Assembly (NCBI RefSeq): GCF_003207825.1
Contig: NZ_NKTY01000002.1
Location: forward strand, 1-64,000
Direction of reading: 5' to 3'
Length of the DNA: 64,000 nt
From: Komagataeibacter saccharivorans
GTDB lineage: Bacteria; Pseudomonadota; Alphaproteobacteria; Acetobacterales; Acetobacteraceae
The position numbers and the translations under genes are program-made. The notes beneath the pieces are model-generated. The model did no database searches. It was not told where the DNA came from and saw only the letters and a program-made list of their open reading frames with translations. The stretch's first letter is position 1; the number at the start of each line of letters is the position of its first letter. Positions 1 to 12,140 of this stretch are shown in pieces.

Positions 1-1
1 C

Positions 2-295
2 CGCAGCTTCATCCATAATTTTGAACACGATACCAACGTGCAGGCCGTGACCATGGCGGTCATCGGCATCGGGCGGCGGCTGGGCATGACCGTGGTTGGC
101 GAAGGGGTCGAGACGGCGGAACAGCGCGCGCTGCTGGAAGAACTGGACTGTGACGTGATGCAGGGTTACCTGTTTGCACGTCCGCAGGCCCCAGGGGAAC
201 TGGCGCAGTGGGTACGCCAGCACAGGACAGTGGGGGATGCGGTAACAACATTGCAGACCGCCAGAGATGTTCCACCAAGCGGGAAGCCGTCCTAA
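2..295 (+). CDS. EAL-domain c-di-GMP phosphodiesterase, C-terminal fragment (cut by window edge)
   Basis: This is the last 97 residues of a protein whose start lies outside the window; the frame is open from base 2. It shows the end of an EAL domain: the residues after the catalytic lysine strand, then the VGEGVET motif with its catalytic Glu and the MQGYLFARP segment with the conserved Gln-Gly. These features are canonical, so nothing visible argues against c-di-GMP hydrolysis to pGpG. It sits 48 bp upstream of a PAS-GGDEF-EAL gene in the same direction. In cellulose-producing acetic acid bacteria, phosphodiesterase genes (pdeA) are known to lie just upstream of diguanylate cyclase genes (dgc) in cdg operons, and this arrangement fits that. 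Whether the missing part carries PAS or GGDEF domains cannot be seen. Confidence 0.85.
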   Translation, partial: RSFIHNFEHDTNVQAVTMAVIGIGRRLGMTVVGEGVETAEQRALLEELDCDVMQGYLFARPQAPGELAQWVRQHRTVGDAVTTLQTARDVPPSGKPS

Positions 296-343
296 ATCAA
301 TTTACGCCACACCCCCGGTTCAGCCCGTATTCGAGGTACCAGC

Positions 344-2071
344 ATGGCCGCACAACATGATAACAGGCTCCGCGCCCTTACGCATGACGATGCCGACTTC
401 TGGGCTGATGTTGTCGATAATGTCCTGATTGTAGCCGTAACGGACCGAAACGGGACGATTACGTACGTAAACGACAAATTTTGCGAAATCAGCCAGTATT
501 CCCGCGAGGAACTTCTGGGCCGGACCCACAGCATGCTGAATTCCGGCCAGCATGACCGGGCATTCTTCCGCAGCATGTACAGAACGCTTTTTACCGGTCG
601 TACATGGCATGGCAACCTGTGTAACCGTGCCAAGGATGGCAGTCATTACTGGGTCGCAACCACCATCATTCCCCACCGTAACAACGATGGGAAAATCAAC
701 GGTTTCGTCGCCGCGCGCTTTGAAATTACCGAGCTTATGAACGCCAAGATGCGGCTGAGAAAGCAGGCGGCGACCGACATACTGACCGGCCTGCTCAATC
801 GCGGGGGCTTCAATACCCACCTTATCGCCGCACTGGAAGCCAGCAAGCGCCGCAATGCCGAACCCAGGGTTCTGGTCATGTTCGACCTTGACGGATTCAA
901 ACCCGTCAATGACATCCACGGGCACCATGCGGGGGATGAAGTTCTCAGGACCATTGCCACGCGCCTGATCGAACTGGTGGGTGGCGAAGATCCCGTCAGC
1001 CGTCTGGGCGGGGATGAATTCGCCCTGATCCTGCATAAAAGCCTGAAAACGTCCCCGCTTGAGACGATCCTGAAGAAACTGCAGAACCTGCTGGAAGAAC
1101 CCATCATGCTGGACAGCGCGACAGTGCGCATTTCCGGCAGTATCGGCACCACCCGCATCACCGGCGACGAAACGCTGGAAGGGTTGCAGAAAAACGCCGA
1201 TGTCGCAGTTTATGCCGCCAAGCAGGCAGGCGGGAAACAGGTGCGCATGTTCACACCGGGCCTGCACAAGAGCACGATAAAGCGCGCAAAGCTTCTGGCC
1301 GAAGCCCGACTGGGCGTACAGGAAAACCAGTTCGAGGTTTACTACCAGCCCATCGTGAACACGCGCACGGGCCGTATCGAACAGGCGGAAGCCCTGATGC
1401 GCTGGCATCACCCGGTGCGTGGGCTGCTGTCCGCAGGTGTGTTCGCGGATGTCTTTACGGATTCAGCACTGGCGCAGATCATGGAAGCGCATCTGGTCCA
1501 GTCCTTTCACAACGATATCCGCAAATGGCACGCAGCGGGCCTGTCCAGCCTGCGGCTGGCGGTCAACCTGTCCCATCTGGACCTGCTGAACCTTGAACAG
1601 CAGACCAACCTGTTCAGCGAAATCCAGCGGCATAGCCTTGATCCGCGCAGTTTCATTCTGGAAGTGACCGAGCAGATGCTGCAGGGCCGCCGCGCGGAAA
1701 AAAGCGCCCTGCGCCTGCGGGAACTGGCACAGGAAGGATTCGGGCTGGCCGTGGACAATTTCGGTTATGGCACGGTGCGCCTGTCCACGCTGGGAGAACT
1801 GCCGTGGCAGTCACTCAAGATCGACCGCTGTGTCGTGCGCAACATGGCAACCGATGAGAAAGCCCGCAGCCTGCTCGCCTCCCTCATCAATATCGGTCAT
1901 GGCTATGGCCTGACCGTAACGGTGGAAGGGGTGGAAACGCACGAGGAGTTCGATGCCGTGCGTGATCTGGGCGTGGATTACGTGCAGGGCTTCTACATCG
2001 CACCGGCTGTCTCCGCCGCGGAACTGATCCACCTTACGCACCAGAAGGTATGGAACCCGCTGCCCGCCTGA
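344..2071 (+). CDS. PAS-GGDEF-EAL diguanylate cyclase with degenerate EAL domain
   Basis: A 575-residue cytoplasmic signalling enzyme with no membrane segments. A PAS/PAC sensor covers about residues 20-135, of the type that often binds FAD or haem (KDGSHYW motif). A GGDEF domain (about 140-305) has an intact active site, GGDEF at 222-226, so synthesis of c-di-GMP from two GTP is expected. The inhibitory I-site Arg is replaced by Gly213 while Asp216 is kept. The EAL domain (about 310-570) keeps Glu349, Asn408, Glu440, Lys492, Glu528 and Gln548. The metal-binding Asp-Asp of loop 6 is Asp471-Asn472, and the usual GTGYSS loop is altered to YGTVRL, so phosphodiesterase activity is doubtful. With the upstream EAL gene it resembles the pdeA-dgc pairs that set c-di-GMP for cellulose synthase. 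By analogy with A. xylinum AxDGC2, the PAS domain may bind flavin; this is inference. Confidence 0.9.
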   Translation: MAAQHDNRLRALTHDDADFWADVVDNVLIVAVTDRNGTITYVNDKFCEISQYSREELLGRTHSMLNSGQHDRAFFRSMYRTLFTGRTWHGNLCNRAKDGSHYWVATTIIPHRNNDGKINGFVAARFEITELMNAKMRLRKQAATDILTGLLNRGGFNTHLIAALEASKRRNAEPRVLVMFDLDGFKPVNDIHGHHAGDEVLRTIATRLIELVGGEDPVSRLGGDEFALILHKSLKTSPLETILKKLQNLLEEPIMLDSATVRISGSIGTTRITGDETLEGLQKNADVAVYAAKQAGGKQVRMFTPGLHKSTIKRAKLLAEARLGVQENQFEVYYQPIVNTRTGRIEQAEALMRWHHPVRGLLSAGVFADVFTDSALAQIMEAHLVQSFHNDIRKWHAAGLSSLRLAVNLSHLDLLNLEQQTNLFSEIQRHSLDPRSFILEVTEQMLQGRRAEKSALRLRELAQEGFGLAVDNFGYGTVRLSTLGELPWQSLKIDRCVVRNMATDEKARSLLASLINIGHGYGLTVTVEGVETHEEFDAVRDLGVDYVQGFYIAPAVSAAELIHLTHQKVWNPLPA

Positions 2072-2095
2072 TCTCACACCCGGCAGAAGGATACG

Positions 2096-2135
2096 AAAAA
2101 CCCACACGACAGGGATACTGCCGTGTGGGTTTTTT
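2096..2135. terminator. Bidirectional rho-independent terminator between the diguanylate cyclase gene and lpd
   Basis: An 8-bp stem (2101-2108 with 2122-2129) is flanked by five A on the left and six T on the right, so it can stop transcription from both converging genes. Confidence 0.85.
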
Positions 2136-2147
2136 CATTCCGGCGTG

Positions 2148-3884
2148 TCAGATGTGGATGGCGCGCTTGTCCACATCAAGTGCGGCTTCCTTCACCGCTT
2201 CGCTCAGCGTGGGATGGGCATGGCAGGTGCGGGCGATGTCTTCGGACGATGCCCCGAACTCGATCGCCATGGTGCATTCGGCAATCAGTTCGCCCGCCAT
2301 CGGGCCAATGATGTGAACGCCCAGCACCTGATCGGTGGAGGCATCCGCCAGAACCTTGACGAACCCGTCGGTCATGCCGATGGCGCGCGCGCGACCGTTG
2401 GCGGTGAAGGGGAATTTGCCAACCTTGTAGCTGACACCTTCTTCCTTCAGGTTTTCCTCGGTCTTGCCGACTGTCGCGACCTCCGGCCATGTATAGACCA
2501 CGGCGGGGATCGCGCCGTAATTCACATGACCCGCCTGCCCTGCCAGAAGTTCGGCTACGGCAACGCCTTCTTCCTCGGCCTTGTGGGCCAGCATCGGGCC
2601 TGCGATCACATCGCCAATGGCGTAGATGCCCGGCACGCTGGTCGCGTAATGCGCATCGGTCACGATGCGGCCGCGCTTGTCCAGTTCAATGCCCGCTTCT
2701 TCCAGCCCGAAGCCCTTGCTCGCCGCCGTACGGCCAATGGCCAGCAGCACCACATCGGCTTCCAGCGTCTCCGCAGCACCGCCTTTCGCGGGTTCCACGG
2801 TCAGGGTGACACCCTTGGCGTTCTTTTCCGCCCTGGTCACCTTGTGGCCCAGCTTCATCTTCAGGCCCTGCTTGGTCAGGATGCGCTGGAAGGTCTTGGC
2901 GACCTCGTTATCCGTGCCCGGAACCAGACGGTCGAGATATTCGATCACCGTCACATCCGCGCCCAGCCGGTGCCATACGCTACCCAGTTCCAGCCCGATC
3001 ACGCCACCGCCGATCACGACCAGCTTCCTGGGCACGGCAGACAGTTCCAGCGCGCCGGTGGAGGTGACGATCTGCTTCTCGTCCACTTCAACGCCCGGCA
3101 GGCCCGCGCTGTCACTGCCACTGGCAATGACGATATGCTTTGCCGTGACCGGCTTGCCATCGACCGTGATGCGGCCCGTGCCTTCGACCTTGCCGGTGCC
3201 CTTGAGCCAGGTGACCTTGTTCTTCTTGAACAGGAACTCCACGCCCTTCACGTTGGCTTCGACAACGGACTGCTTGCGCGCCATCATCTTCGCCAGGTCC
3301 AGCTTCACGCTGTCGATGATGATGCCCATATCGGCATATTCATCCTTGGCGGCATGAAAGTTTTCGGACTGCTGCAACAGCGCCTTGGACGGGATACAGC
3401 CCACATTGAGGCAGGTGCCGCCAAGGGTCGCGCGCTTTTCCACGCACGCCACCTTGAAACCAAGCTGGGCGGCGCGAATGGCGCAGACATAACCACCTGG
3501 TCCCGCACCGATCACGATCACATCGTAATCCGTCTCGACCGGGGCTTCAGCGGCAGCCTTGGGTGCGGGTGCGGCGGCAGGGGCCGCGGCGGCCGGTGCG
3601 GGCTTTGCCGGGCTGGTGGCAGCCGGGGCCGCCTTCTGGCCACCCGCGCCGGGGGTAAGCGTGGTCAGAACGGTGCCGACCTCAACTTCGTCGCCTTCCT
3701 TTACGGCATGCGCGCCCAGCACGCCCGCCTGCGGCGCGGGCACTTCCACGCTGACCTTGTCGGTTTCCAGTTCGGCTATCGGGTCATCCGCGTTTACGGC
3801 ATCCCCCGGCTGTTTCAGCCATTTGCTGACCGTAGCCGTGGTCACACTTTCGCCCAGCGTGGGCACCTTGATGTCGATTGTCAT
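2148..3884 (-). CDS. lpd: Dihydrolipoamide dehydrogenase (E3) with N-terminal lipoyl domain
   Basis: A 578-residue FAD enzyme that reoxidises dihydrolipoamide on the E2 subunit using NAD+. Residues 1-78 form a biotinyl/lipoyl domain with the lipoylation site Lys43 (ETDKVS). An Ala/Pro linker follows (about 80-117), then the flavoprotein with GAGPGG at 126-131, redox-active Cys158 and Cys163 (CLNVGC), a second nucleotide-binding region ([10 protein letters not shown]), and the C-terminal His557-Glu562 catalytic pair. Most E3 proteins are about 465 residues, so the lipoyl domain is the extra part. It is nearly identical to the start of the E2 protein encoded just upstream. The gene is last in the sucA-sucB-lpd operon, so it should serve 2-oxoglutarate dehydrogenase; use by other complexes is possible. 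Confidence 0.96.
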   Translation of the reverse strand: MTIDIKVPTLGESVTTATVSKWLKQPGDAVNADDPIAELETDKVSVEVPAPQAGVLGAHAVKEGDEVEVGTVLTTLTPGAGGQKAAPAATSPAKPAPAAAAPAAAPAPKAAAEAPVETDYDVIVIGAGPGGYVCAIRAAQLGFKVACVEKRATLGGTCLNVGCIPSKALLQQSENFHAAKDEYADMGIIIDSVKLDLAKMMARKQSVVEANVKGVEFLFKKNKVTWLKGTGKVEGTGRITVDGKPVTAKHIVIASGSDSAGLPGVEVDEKQIVTSTGALELSAVPRKLVVIGGGVIGLELGSVWHRLGADVTVIEYLDRLVPGTDNEVAKTFQRILTKQGLKMKLGHKVTRAEKNAKGVTLTVEPAKGGAAETLEADVVLLAIGRTAASKGFGLEEAGIELDKRGRIVTDAHYATSVPGIYAIGDVIAGPMLAHKAEEEGVAVAELLAGQAGHVNYGAIPAVVYTWPEVATVGKTEENLKEEGVSYKVGKFPFTANGRARAIGMTDGFVKVLADASTDQVLGVHIIGPMAGELIAECTMAIEFGASSEDIARTCHAHPTLSEAVKEAALDVDKRAIHI

Positions 3885-3955
3885 GTCTCTTCAGTCCTGC
3901 TTGCGATACAGCGGTTGCGCGTACGGGCCGCGCCTGCACGCGGCCCCGGCAGGCG

Positions 3956-5206
3956 TCAGACCTGCAGCAGCAGACGGCGCGGATCTTCCACGTTCTGCTT
4001 GACCCGCACAAGGAAGCTGACCGCTTCCTTGCCATCCACGATACGGTGGTCATAGGTCAGCGCGATATACATCATGGGACGGATCACGACCTGACCGTTC
4101 ACCGCGACCGGACGGTCCTGAATGGCATGCATGCCCAGAATGGCCGACTGCGGCGCATTGATGATGGGCGTGGACATGAGCGAACCATAGATGCCGCCAT
4201 TGGTGATGGAGAACGTGCCACCCGACAGTTCATCAATCTTCAGCGTGCCTTCGCGCGCCTTCTTGCCAAAGCCCGCGATCGCCCCTTCGATCTGGGCGAA
4301 GTTCATCTTGTCCGCATCGCGGATCACCGGCACGACCAGACCGTTCGGACCGCCCACGGCAATGCCGAGATTGACGAATTCGCGGTAGATCACGTCATCG
4401 CCGTCGATTTCGGCATTGATGGCGGGGAATTCCTGCAGCGCCGCAATGACCGCGCGACTGAAGATGGACATGAAGCCCAGCTTCACGCCGTTATGCTTCT
4501 TGATGAACAGGTCCTTGTATTCCGTGCGCATCTGCATCACGGCCGACATGTCCACCTCGTTGAAGGTGGTCAGCAGGGCGGCGGTGTTCTGCGCATCCTT
4601 CAGGCGGCGCGCGATGGTGCGGCGCAGGCGGGTCATCTTCACGCGTTCTTCACGCGGATCATCCTGACGGGGCGGGCGGGGCGCCGCCGCGGGCTGGGCC
4701 ACGCGCGGCTGGGACAGGAATGTCTGCACGTCACCCTTGGTGATCCGGCCATCCTTGCCCGTGCCGGTGCCGACCTGCGCGGCCGATACGCCCTGTTCCG
4801 CCATGATCTTGCGCGCGGCGGGGAACGCCACCGCTGCCGCACCCTGCGCCACCACATCGGACGGCGGGGTAGCGGGACGGGCAACCGGGCCGCTGGCCAC
4901 GGGCTGGGCCTGCACGCCAGCGGGCGCGGTCACCGGGGCGGGTGCCGCAGGCTTGGGGGCGGCGCCGCTGCCGGCTTCGACCGTGGACAGCACGGTGCCG
5001 ACTTCCACTTCAGAACCTTCGGGCACCAGAAGCGGGCCAAGCACGCCTGCCTGCGGGGCGGGGACTTCCACGCTGACCTTGTCGGTTTCCAGTTCGGCCA
5101 CCGGGTCATCCGCGTTCACGGCATCGCCCGGCTGTTTCAGCCATTTTGCAACGGTTGCGGTGGTAACACTTTCACCCAGAGTCGGTACCTTGATCTCGGC
5201 AGACAT
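3956..5206 (-). CDS. sucB: 2-oxoglutarate dehydrogenase E2, dihydrolipoyllysine succinyltransferase
   Basis: 416 residues, normal for the family. It transfers the succinyl group from E1 to CoA through its lipoyl arm. The lipoyl domain (1-78) has Lys43 in ETDKVS. An Ala/Pro linker leads to a peripheral subunit-binding domain (about 118-155, [11 protein letters not shown]... [10 protein letters not shown]) and then the catalytic acyltransferase domain with YDHRIVDG at 385-392, which holds the active-site His387 and Asp391. It lies between sucA and lpd in one minus-strand operon, with gaps of 120 and 71 bp. The ribosome-binding site before ATG 5206 is weak (GGGAAAT). Its first fifty residues match the N-terminus of the neighbouring E3 almost exactly. 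Confidence 0.97.
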   Translation of the reverse strand: MSAEIKVPTLGESVTTATVAKWLKQPGDAVNADDPVAELETDKVSVEVPAPQAGVLGPLLVPEGSEVEVGTVLSTVEAGSGAAPKPAAPAPVTAPAGVQAQPVASGPVARPATPPSDVVAQGAAAVAFPAARKIMAEQGVSAAQVGTGTGKDGRITKGDVQTFLSQPRVAQPAAAPRPPRQDDPREERVKMTRLRRTIARRLKDAQNTAALLTTFNEVDMSAVMQMRTEYKDLFIKKHNGVKLGFMSIFSRAVIAALQEFPAINAEIDGDDVIYREFVNLGIAVGGPNGLVVPVIRDADKMNFAQIEGAIAGFGKKAREGTLKIDELSGGTFSITNGGIYGSLMSTPIINAPQSAILGMHAIQDRPVAVNGQVVIRPMMYIALTYDHRIVDGKEAVSFLVRVKQNVEDPRRLLLQV

Positions 5207-5326
5207 TTTTTATTTCCCAATCCCTTGCCCGTCCGGCGCGTCAGCGCGACACCGGTCGGGCCTTATCATTATTTATGGGGGCGACCAGCCTGCCGCCCCC
5301 GATTACGCGTATTCCAACCCGCTCCG

Positions 5327-8200
<2,874 letters not shown>

Positions 8201-8546
8201 ATTGAAGACATCTCCTCGCTGGCGGCCTTTGTGGCCGCGCTATTTTCAGGTCCGGCGCTTGGTGTGTCACCGGCCCGATTTGTATCGCTACCCTAGCCGC
8301 ACCCTTGCCCGGATGCCGCCATCAATCATCAGGATCAGGTCTGCTTGCCGCGCATACTGACATTTTCGTGCCCGCCCCTGCTTCCGGGGACTGAGGGGCA
8401 GGAAAACATCCCGTTTCACGGCCGCGTTCCTGCTGATGCGATCTGGTCCATACCCAAGCAAAGACGGTGCCGCTTGCCTACCGCCCCATCAGTCACACCA
8501 CCGCCATAACCGTCACGATGGCGTGACCCTGCGGCCATTCCGCTCC
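8201..8546. other. Non-coding region between sucA start and zapE end
   Basis: About 346 bp with no supportable gene. It should hold the sucA promoter and leader. Two hairpin-forming stretches are visible: a 6-bp perfect stem at 8512-8527 just past the zapE stop, which may end that transcript although it has no T-tract, and a 6-bp stem at 8374-8399. I could not identify a convincing -35/-10 pair or a tRNA. Confidence 0.5.
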
Positions 8547-9749
8547 TTATGCGTTGAGATGCGGCAGCAGCATGTACGCTGCACTCTGCATCTCCTCCAG
8601 ACGGGAAGCGGTGCGCTCGAACGCGGTCGCCCCCTGCCCTTTCGCATACAGGGCGTCCGGCCCCACCGCAGCGGAGGCGAACAGCTTGACGTTCTGTTCG
8701 TACAATGTGTCGATCAGCACGATAAAACGCCGCGCTTCGTCAAAATTGTCCGGTCCCATGCAGGGCACGTCATCCAGCACAAGGTTTGGAAAGCGCGTGG
8801 CCAGCGCCAGATAGTCACCCGCCCCCAGCGGCCTGCCGCACAGATCGGCAAAGCTGAAGCGTGCGACGGGGCCTGCCGCCTGTTCCACCTTCAGGCTGCG
8901 GCCCATGACATCCAGCGTGACCGCCCGCACCGGCGCGCCATCGGCCAGCCGTGTAAAGATCGAGTCGAGCGCGCAGCGCGCGGCATGATCCGCAGGCGTG
9001 ATCCATGTCTGCATGCCCGGCGCGTTGCCACGGCGGTAATCGCGCGGGGAATCGAGGATGACGGTATCGACCTCCTTCAGCATCACGGCGATGAAGGGAC
9101 GGAAGGCATCCGCGCCGGGACGGTCCTGAAACAGGTCCTCGGGCCGGGTATTGGACGTGGCGACCACCACCACCCCATCGGCGAACAGGTAGTCGAACAG
9201 GCGGCCGAGGATCATCGCATCGGCAATGTCATTGACCTGGAATTCATCGAAACAGAGCAGCCACGCTTCCTGCGCGATCTGGCGCGCCAGTGGGGGAATG
9301 GGGTCGGTCAGGTCGGGATCGGCGGCCTTCATATCATGCAGGCGCTGATGCACGTCCTGCATGAAACGGTGGAAATGCACCCGGCGCTTGTGTTCCACCG
9401 GGGCCAGACTGAAGAACAGGTCCATGAGCATGGTCTTCCCACGCCCTACCTGTCCCACCATGTACACGCCGCGCGGGCGGTCCGGGGTCTGGGCGGCGCG
9501 GCCCGACAGGCCAAGGCGCGCCTTGAGCCCCCCGAGCCAGCCGCCGGACGACGGCGTGGAAGACGGAATGACCGGATGGTAGTCGCGCAGTTCCCGCCAC
9601 AGGCGGTCAAGCCTGCGGGCAGCCTTTTCCTGCTCGGGGTCGCGATCAAGACAGCCTGAAGCCACGCGGGCCTCATAGGCGGCGAAGGGGCCTGTGCCTG
9701 CGGGCAGCGCCGCAGCGGACGGGCGGGCGGGGGCGATGTCTGTGTCCAT
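8547..9749 (-). CDS. zapE: AFG1/ZapE-family ATPase
   Basis: 400 residues from ATG 9749. The frame stays open further upstream, but family similarity starts here (AAYEARVASG). It is a P-loop ATPase of the AFG1/ZapE family, linked to cell division in bacteria and to mitochondrial protein quality control in eukaryotes. Walker A is GQVGRGKT at residues 99-106; Walker B is LLCFDEFQVND, typical of the family; sensor-1-like VVATSNTRPEDLF and an HRFMQDVH segment are also present. There is no signal peptide or membrane segment. In many alphaproteobacteria zapE lies near TCA genes, and here it is directly upstream of sucA on the same strand, with a gap long enough for a separate promoter. Confidence 0.92.
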   Translation of the reverse strand: MDTDIAPARPSAAALPAGTGPFAAYEARVASGCLDRDPEQEKAARRLDRLWRELRDYHPVIPSSTPSSGGWLGGLKARLGLSGRAAQTPDRPRGVYMVGQVGRGKTMLMDLFFSLAPVEHKRRVHFHRFMQDVHQRLHDMKAADPDLTDPIPPLARQIAQEAWLLCFDEFQVNDIADAMILGRLFDYLFADGVVVVATSNTRPEDLFQDRPGADAFRPFIAVMLKEVDTVILDSPRDYRRGNAPGMQTWITPADHAARCALDSIFTRLADGAPVRAVTLDVMGRSLKVEQAAGPVARFSFADLCGRPLGAGDYLALATRFPNLVLDDVPCMGPDNFDEARRFIVLIDTLYEQNVKLFASAAVGPDALYAKGQGATAFERTASRLEEMQSAAYMLLPHLNA

Positions 9750-9866
9750 GATATTCCGCCGATAGTCCGTAAAAATACGGCCTTCAAGGGCACAATCTCG
9801 CCAAACTGTGTCATGACAGGCGTTCTCTCCATCTGGTGAACTGAAACCCGGCCAAATGGAGAACTT

Positions 9867-10208
9867 GTGATGACCGACTGGAACGCCTACCGCGCCCATC
9901 TGGGCCAGTCCGTAACGGCATTCGCCACCCTTGCTCCCGACACGATGAAGGGAATCCAGACACTGGACCACGCCGCCGCACGCACCGGCAGGCTGGATGC
10001 CAAGACGCGCGAACTGATCGCGCTGGCCGTGGCGGTGACCACACGGTGCGACGGCTGCATATCCGTCCATTCCGAAGCCGCGGTGAAAGCGGGTGCAACG
10101 AAGGAGGAAATAGCCGAAGCCCTGGGCGTCGCCATCGCGCTGAACGCGGGTGCGGCGCTGGTCTATTCCAGCCGCGTGCTGGATGCGGTGGATACCGTGA
10201 AGACGTAA
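9867..10208 (+). CDS. AhpD-like / carboxymuconolactone-decarboxylase-family protein
   Basis: 113 residues. It has the AhpD-like core with the C-x2-C-x3-H redox motif (CDGCISVH) that gives alkylhydroperoxidase-type activity in this superfamily, followed by the helix GATKEEIAEALGVAI. Small members of this type are usually predicted peroxidases or thiol-disulfide exchange proteins of unknown substrate. It is divergent from zapE (118 bp) and followed after about 70 bp by a predicted oxygenase. No ahpC is nearby. Because the Cys pair is present, I favour the peroxidase-like branch over true carboxymuconolactone decarboxylase. Confidence 0.88.
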   Translation: MMTDWNAYRAHLGQSVTAFATLAPDTMKGIQTLDHAAARTGRLDAKTRELIALAVAVTTRCDGCISVHSEAAVKAGATKEEIAEALGVAIALNAGAALVYSSRVLDAVDTVKT

Positions 10209-10277
10209 GCCCGCCGGGGTCGCTGCTTGCGACGGGAGGAAACCGGGCCTAATCTTGGCCCGGTTCACCCAGACAAC

Positions 10278-10934
10278 ATGCAGGATGGCATGATCCAACC
10301 CGTTATTCCCGACTATGCCGCGCTGGAGGCCGCAACGGTCTCGACCGAACCGTTCGCGCATGCGGTGGTGCCGGACTTCATCCGGGCCGACGACCTGCGC
10401 GCCCTTGCGGCAAGCCTGCCCGTCATCCGCTCCGGCGGGTCCTTCCCGCCGCAGGCGCTGGGCCTCACGCCGCTTATGGCGCAACTGGTCGATGAACTGC
10501 AGCAGCCCCGCCTGCGCGGCATCATCGCCACGAAATTCGGGCTGGATCTGGATGACGCGCCCACCATGCTGACCCTGCGCGGGCGCACGCGCGCAAAGGA
10601 TGGCCGCATCCACCGCGACTCCGCATGCAAGCGGGTGACGGTCCTGCTCTATCTCAACGCCGCCGATAACGTGGCATGGTCACGGCACGAAGGATGCCTG
10701 CGGCTGCTGCGCAACGGGCATGATCTGGAGGATTTCGCCGCCGAGATCGCCCCGGTCAACGGCACGCTGGTCATCTTTCCCAACGGGCCGGACACATGGC
10801 ACGGCCACCGTCAGTATGTGGGTCCGCGCCATACCATCCAGCTTAATTACATGGCCAATGACGCCAGCGCGCGCAACGAATTGCGCCGCCATCGGTTATC
10901 TGCCCTGACAAAGCGTCTGCCATGGGTTGCCTGA
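10278..10934 (+). CDS. 2-oxoglutarate/Fe(II)-dependent oxygenase family protein
   Basis: 218 residues from ATG 10278. The double-stranded beta-helix iron site is visible: an HRD triad (HxD) after RTRAKDGRI, a distal His in the segment DTWHGHRQYVG, and the 2-oxoglutarate-binding Arg in PRHTIQLNYM. The substrate is unknown. The start is uncertain: no good ribosome-binding site precedes ATG 10278 or ATG 10290. A strong GGGAGGA sits at 10234-10240 but is too far upstream, and an in-frame TTG at 10227 would place that purine run inside the gene. It follows the AhpD-like gene in the same direction and may be co-transcribed. Confidence 0.82.
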   Translation: MQDGMIQPVIPDYAALEAATVSTEPFAHAVVPDFIRADDLRALAASLPVIRSGGSFPPQALGLTPLMAQLVDELQQPRLRGIIATKFGLDLDDAPTMLTLRGRTRAKDGRIHRDSACKRVTVLLYLNAADNVAWSRHEGCLRLLRNGHDLEDFAAEIAPVNGTLVIFPNGPDTWHGHRQYVGPRHTIQLNYMANDASARNELRRHRLSALTKRLPWVA

Positions 10935-11047
10935 GATGTGTCCCCCGAACCGGGACCATGGCAATTTCCGGCCATTGTTTCGACACGAGTGGGGGTCATA
11001 AAACCTCAGTCTTCCGACTTCATGATATGTCGAGGTTTTCCAAGTCC

Positions 11048-11395
11048 ATGTATCTGCGTAAATTTGCTACATCCCTGCTGTCCGGCAGCCTTGCACTGGG
11101 AATCCTGATATCGGCCGTACCGGCTGCGCAGGCCCAGCCCTGGCGCGGGCCGGGTGGACCAGGGGGACCAGGCTGGCACCGTGGTCCGCCGCCGGGGCGC
11201 GGCTGGCATGGTGGTGGCCGTGGTGGGGGTGCGGGGCTGGCCGTAGGTAGCGGCATTGCCGGACTGGCGGTCGGCGCCATGCTTGGCAGCGCCCTTGCGG
11301 AACGGAACGCCGCCCCGCCGCCACCGGCCTATTATCCCGCCCAGCCGCCGTCACCGCCCCCTCCGGCCTATTATCCGTACGGCGGTGGTTACTGA
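11048..11395 (+). CDS. Small exported Gly/Pro-rich protein with glycine-zipper segment
   Basis: About 115 residues from ATG 11048, which has GAGG 12 nt upstream; ATG 11027 is an alternative start. The N-terminus is a classic Sec signal peptide (LRKFATSLLSG... PAAQAQ, cleavage expected near residue 30). The mature part begins with a Trp/Gly/Pro/His-rich repeat-like stretch (GPGGPGW, GRGWHGG), then a glycine-zipper-like hydrophobic helix (GSGIAGLAVGAMLGSALA), then a Pro/Tyr-rich tail with two PPAYYP units. It resembles small periplasmic or outer-membrane-associated proteins of acetic acid bacteria, but I do not recognise a named function. It is followed at 63 bp by a Spy/LTXXQ-like gene, which suggests a shared envelope role. 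Confidence 0.75.
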   Translation: MYLRKFATSLLSGSLALGILISAVPAAQAQPWRGPGGPGGPGWHRGPPPGRGWHGGGRGGGAGLAVGSGIAGLAVGAMLGSALAERNAAPPPPAYYPAQPPSPPPPAYYPYGGGY

Positions 11396-11458
11396 GCGCA
11401 TAGCGCCTGACACATCCCACGCATCTGACAAGCACCATTGCGAAGGAAAAGAGACAAC

Positions 11459-12019
11459 ATGATGTTCCGCCGCTTACTGCCCGCCGCCGCGTTCGTGCTG
11501 CTTCCGGGCATGGCCATGGCCGCCGACCAGCAGCCCGCCGCCGCACCCGCCGCGCAGTCGACCACCCAGCGCAGCCCCACCGCATCGCTGGCCCATACGC
11601 CCCATGCGCCGGCACCCGAACAGGTGGAAGCCCATATCAAGGCGCTGCACGACCAGTTGGCCATCACCAAGAAGCAGGAAGCCCTGTGGACACCCTTCGC
11701 GCAGGACATGCGCGATAATGCGCAGCGCCTGCACGACTCCATCGAAAACCGGCGCGAGAAGCTGCCGGGCATGAATGCGCTGGAGAACATGCAGTCCTAT
11801 GCCGAACTGACGGTCGAACGCGCGCAGGATATGCAGACGCTGAATTCCGCCTTCGCGCCGCTGTATGAAAGCTTCTCCAAAAAGCAGCGCAAGCATGCCG
11901 ATGCCCTGTTCCAGCAGGGTGACAGCGAACACGCTGAAAAGGGGCAGGCCCCTGAAGCCGCCGAACAGGCGACATCCACCACCTCCGCCCCGGCTACGGG
12001 TGGCGCTGCCGCCCAGTAA
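11459..12019 (+). CDS. Periplasmic Spy/CpxP-like (LTXXQ) protein
   Basis: 186 residues from ATG 11459, preceded by GAAGGA; a second ATG follows immediately. A signal peptide is clear (FRRLLPAAAFVLL... AMA, cleavage near residue 20). The mature protein is helical and charged, with the family's repeated motif around LAITKKQEALWTPF and MQTLNSAFAPLYESFSKKQRK. The C-terminal tail is Ala/Thr-rich and probably disordered. Spy/CpxP proteins are periplasmic chaperone-like stress proteins; this assignment rests on pattern and size. It is downstream of another small exported protein and ends at a strong terminator. Confidence 0.8.
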   Translation: MMFRRLLPAAAFVLLPGMAMAADQQPAAAPAAQSTTQRSPTASLAHTPHAPAPEQVEAHIKALHDQLAITKKQEALWTPFAQDMRDNAQRLHDSIENRREKLPGMNALENMQSYAELTVERAQDMQTLNSAFAPLYESFSKKQRKHADALFQQGDSEHAEKGQAPEAAEQATSTTSAPATGGAAAQ

Positions 12020-12044
12020 CGCAGCGGCATCTGCCAGACGCGAT

Positions 12045-12081
12045 GAAAAAACCCGCACCGGGCAATCCGGTGCGGGTTTTT
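12045..12081. terminator. Bidirectional terminator between the Spy-like gene and zwf
   Basis: A perfect 10-bp GC-rich stem (12052-12061 with 12067-12076), a 5-nt loop, a run of A on the left and five T on the right. Confidence 0.9.
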
Positions 12082-12140
12082 GTTTGCGTATTGCCATGCG
12101 GGGGCGAGCGGCTGCCTGCCCCCTGACTGTCAGCGGGCCT

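Noticed and set aside
2145-4055. Plus-strand open frame of over 600 codons opposite lpd
   Set aside because: It is antisense to a complete E3 gene and has no recognisable domain.
9750-10613. Open N-terminal extension of zapE of about 288 codons
   Set aside because: It runs antisense through the AhpD-like and oxygenase genes; ZapE similarity begins at ATG 9749.
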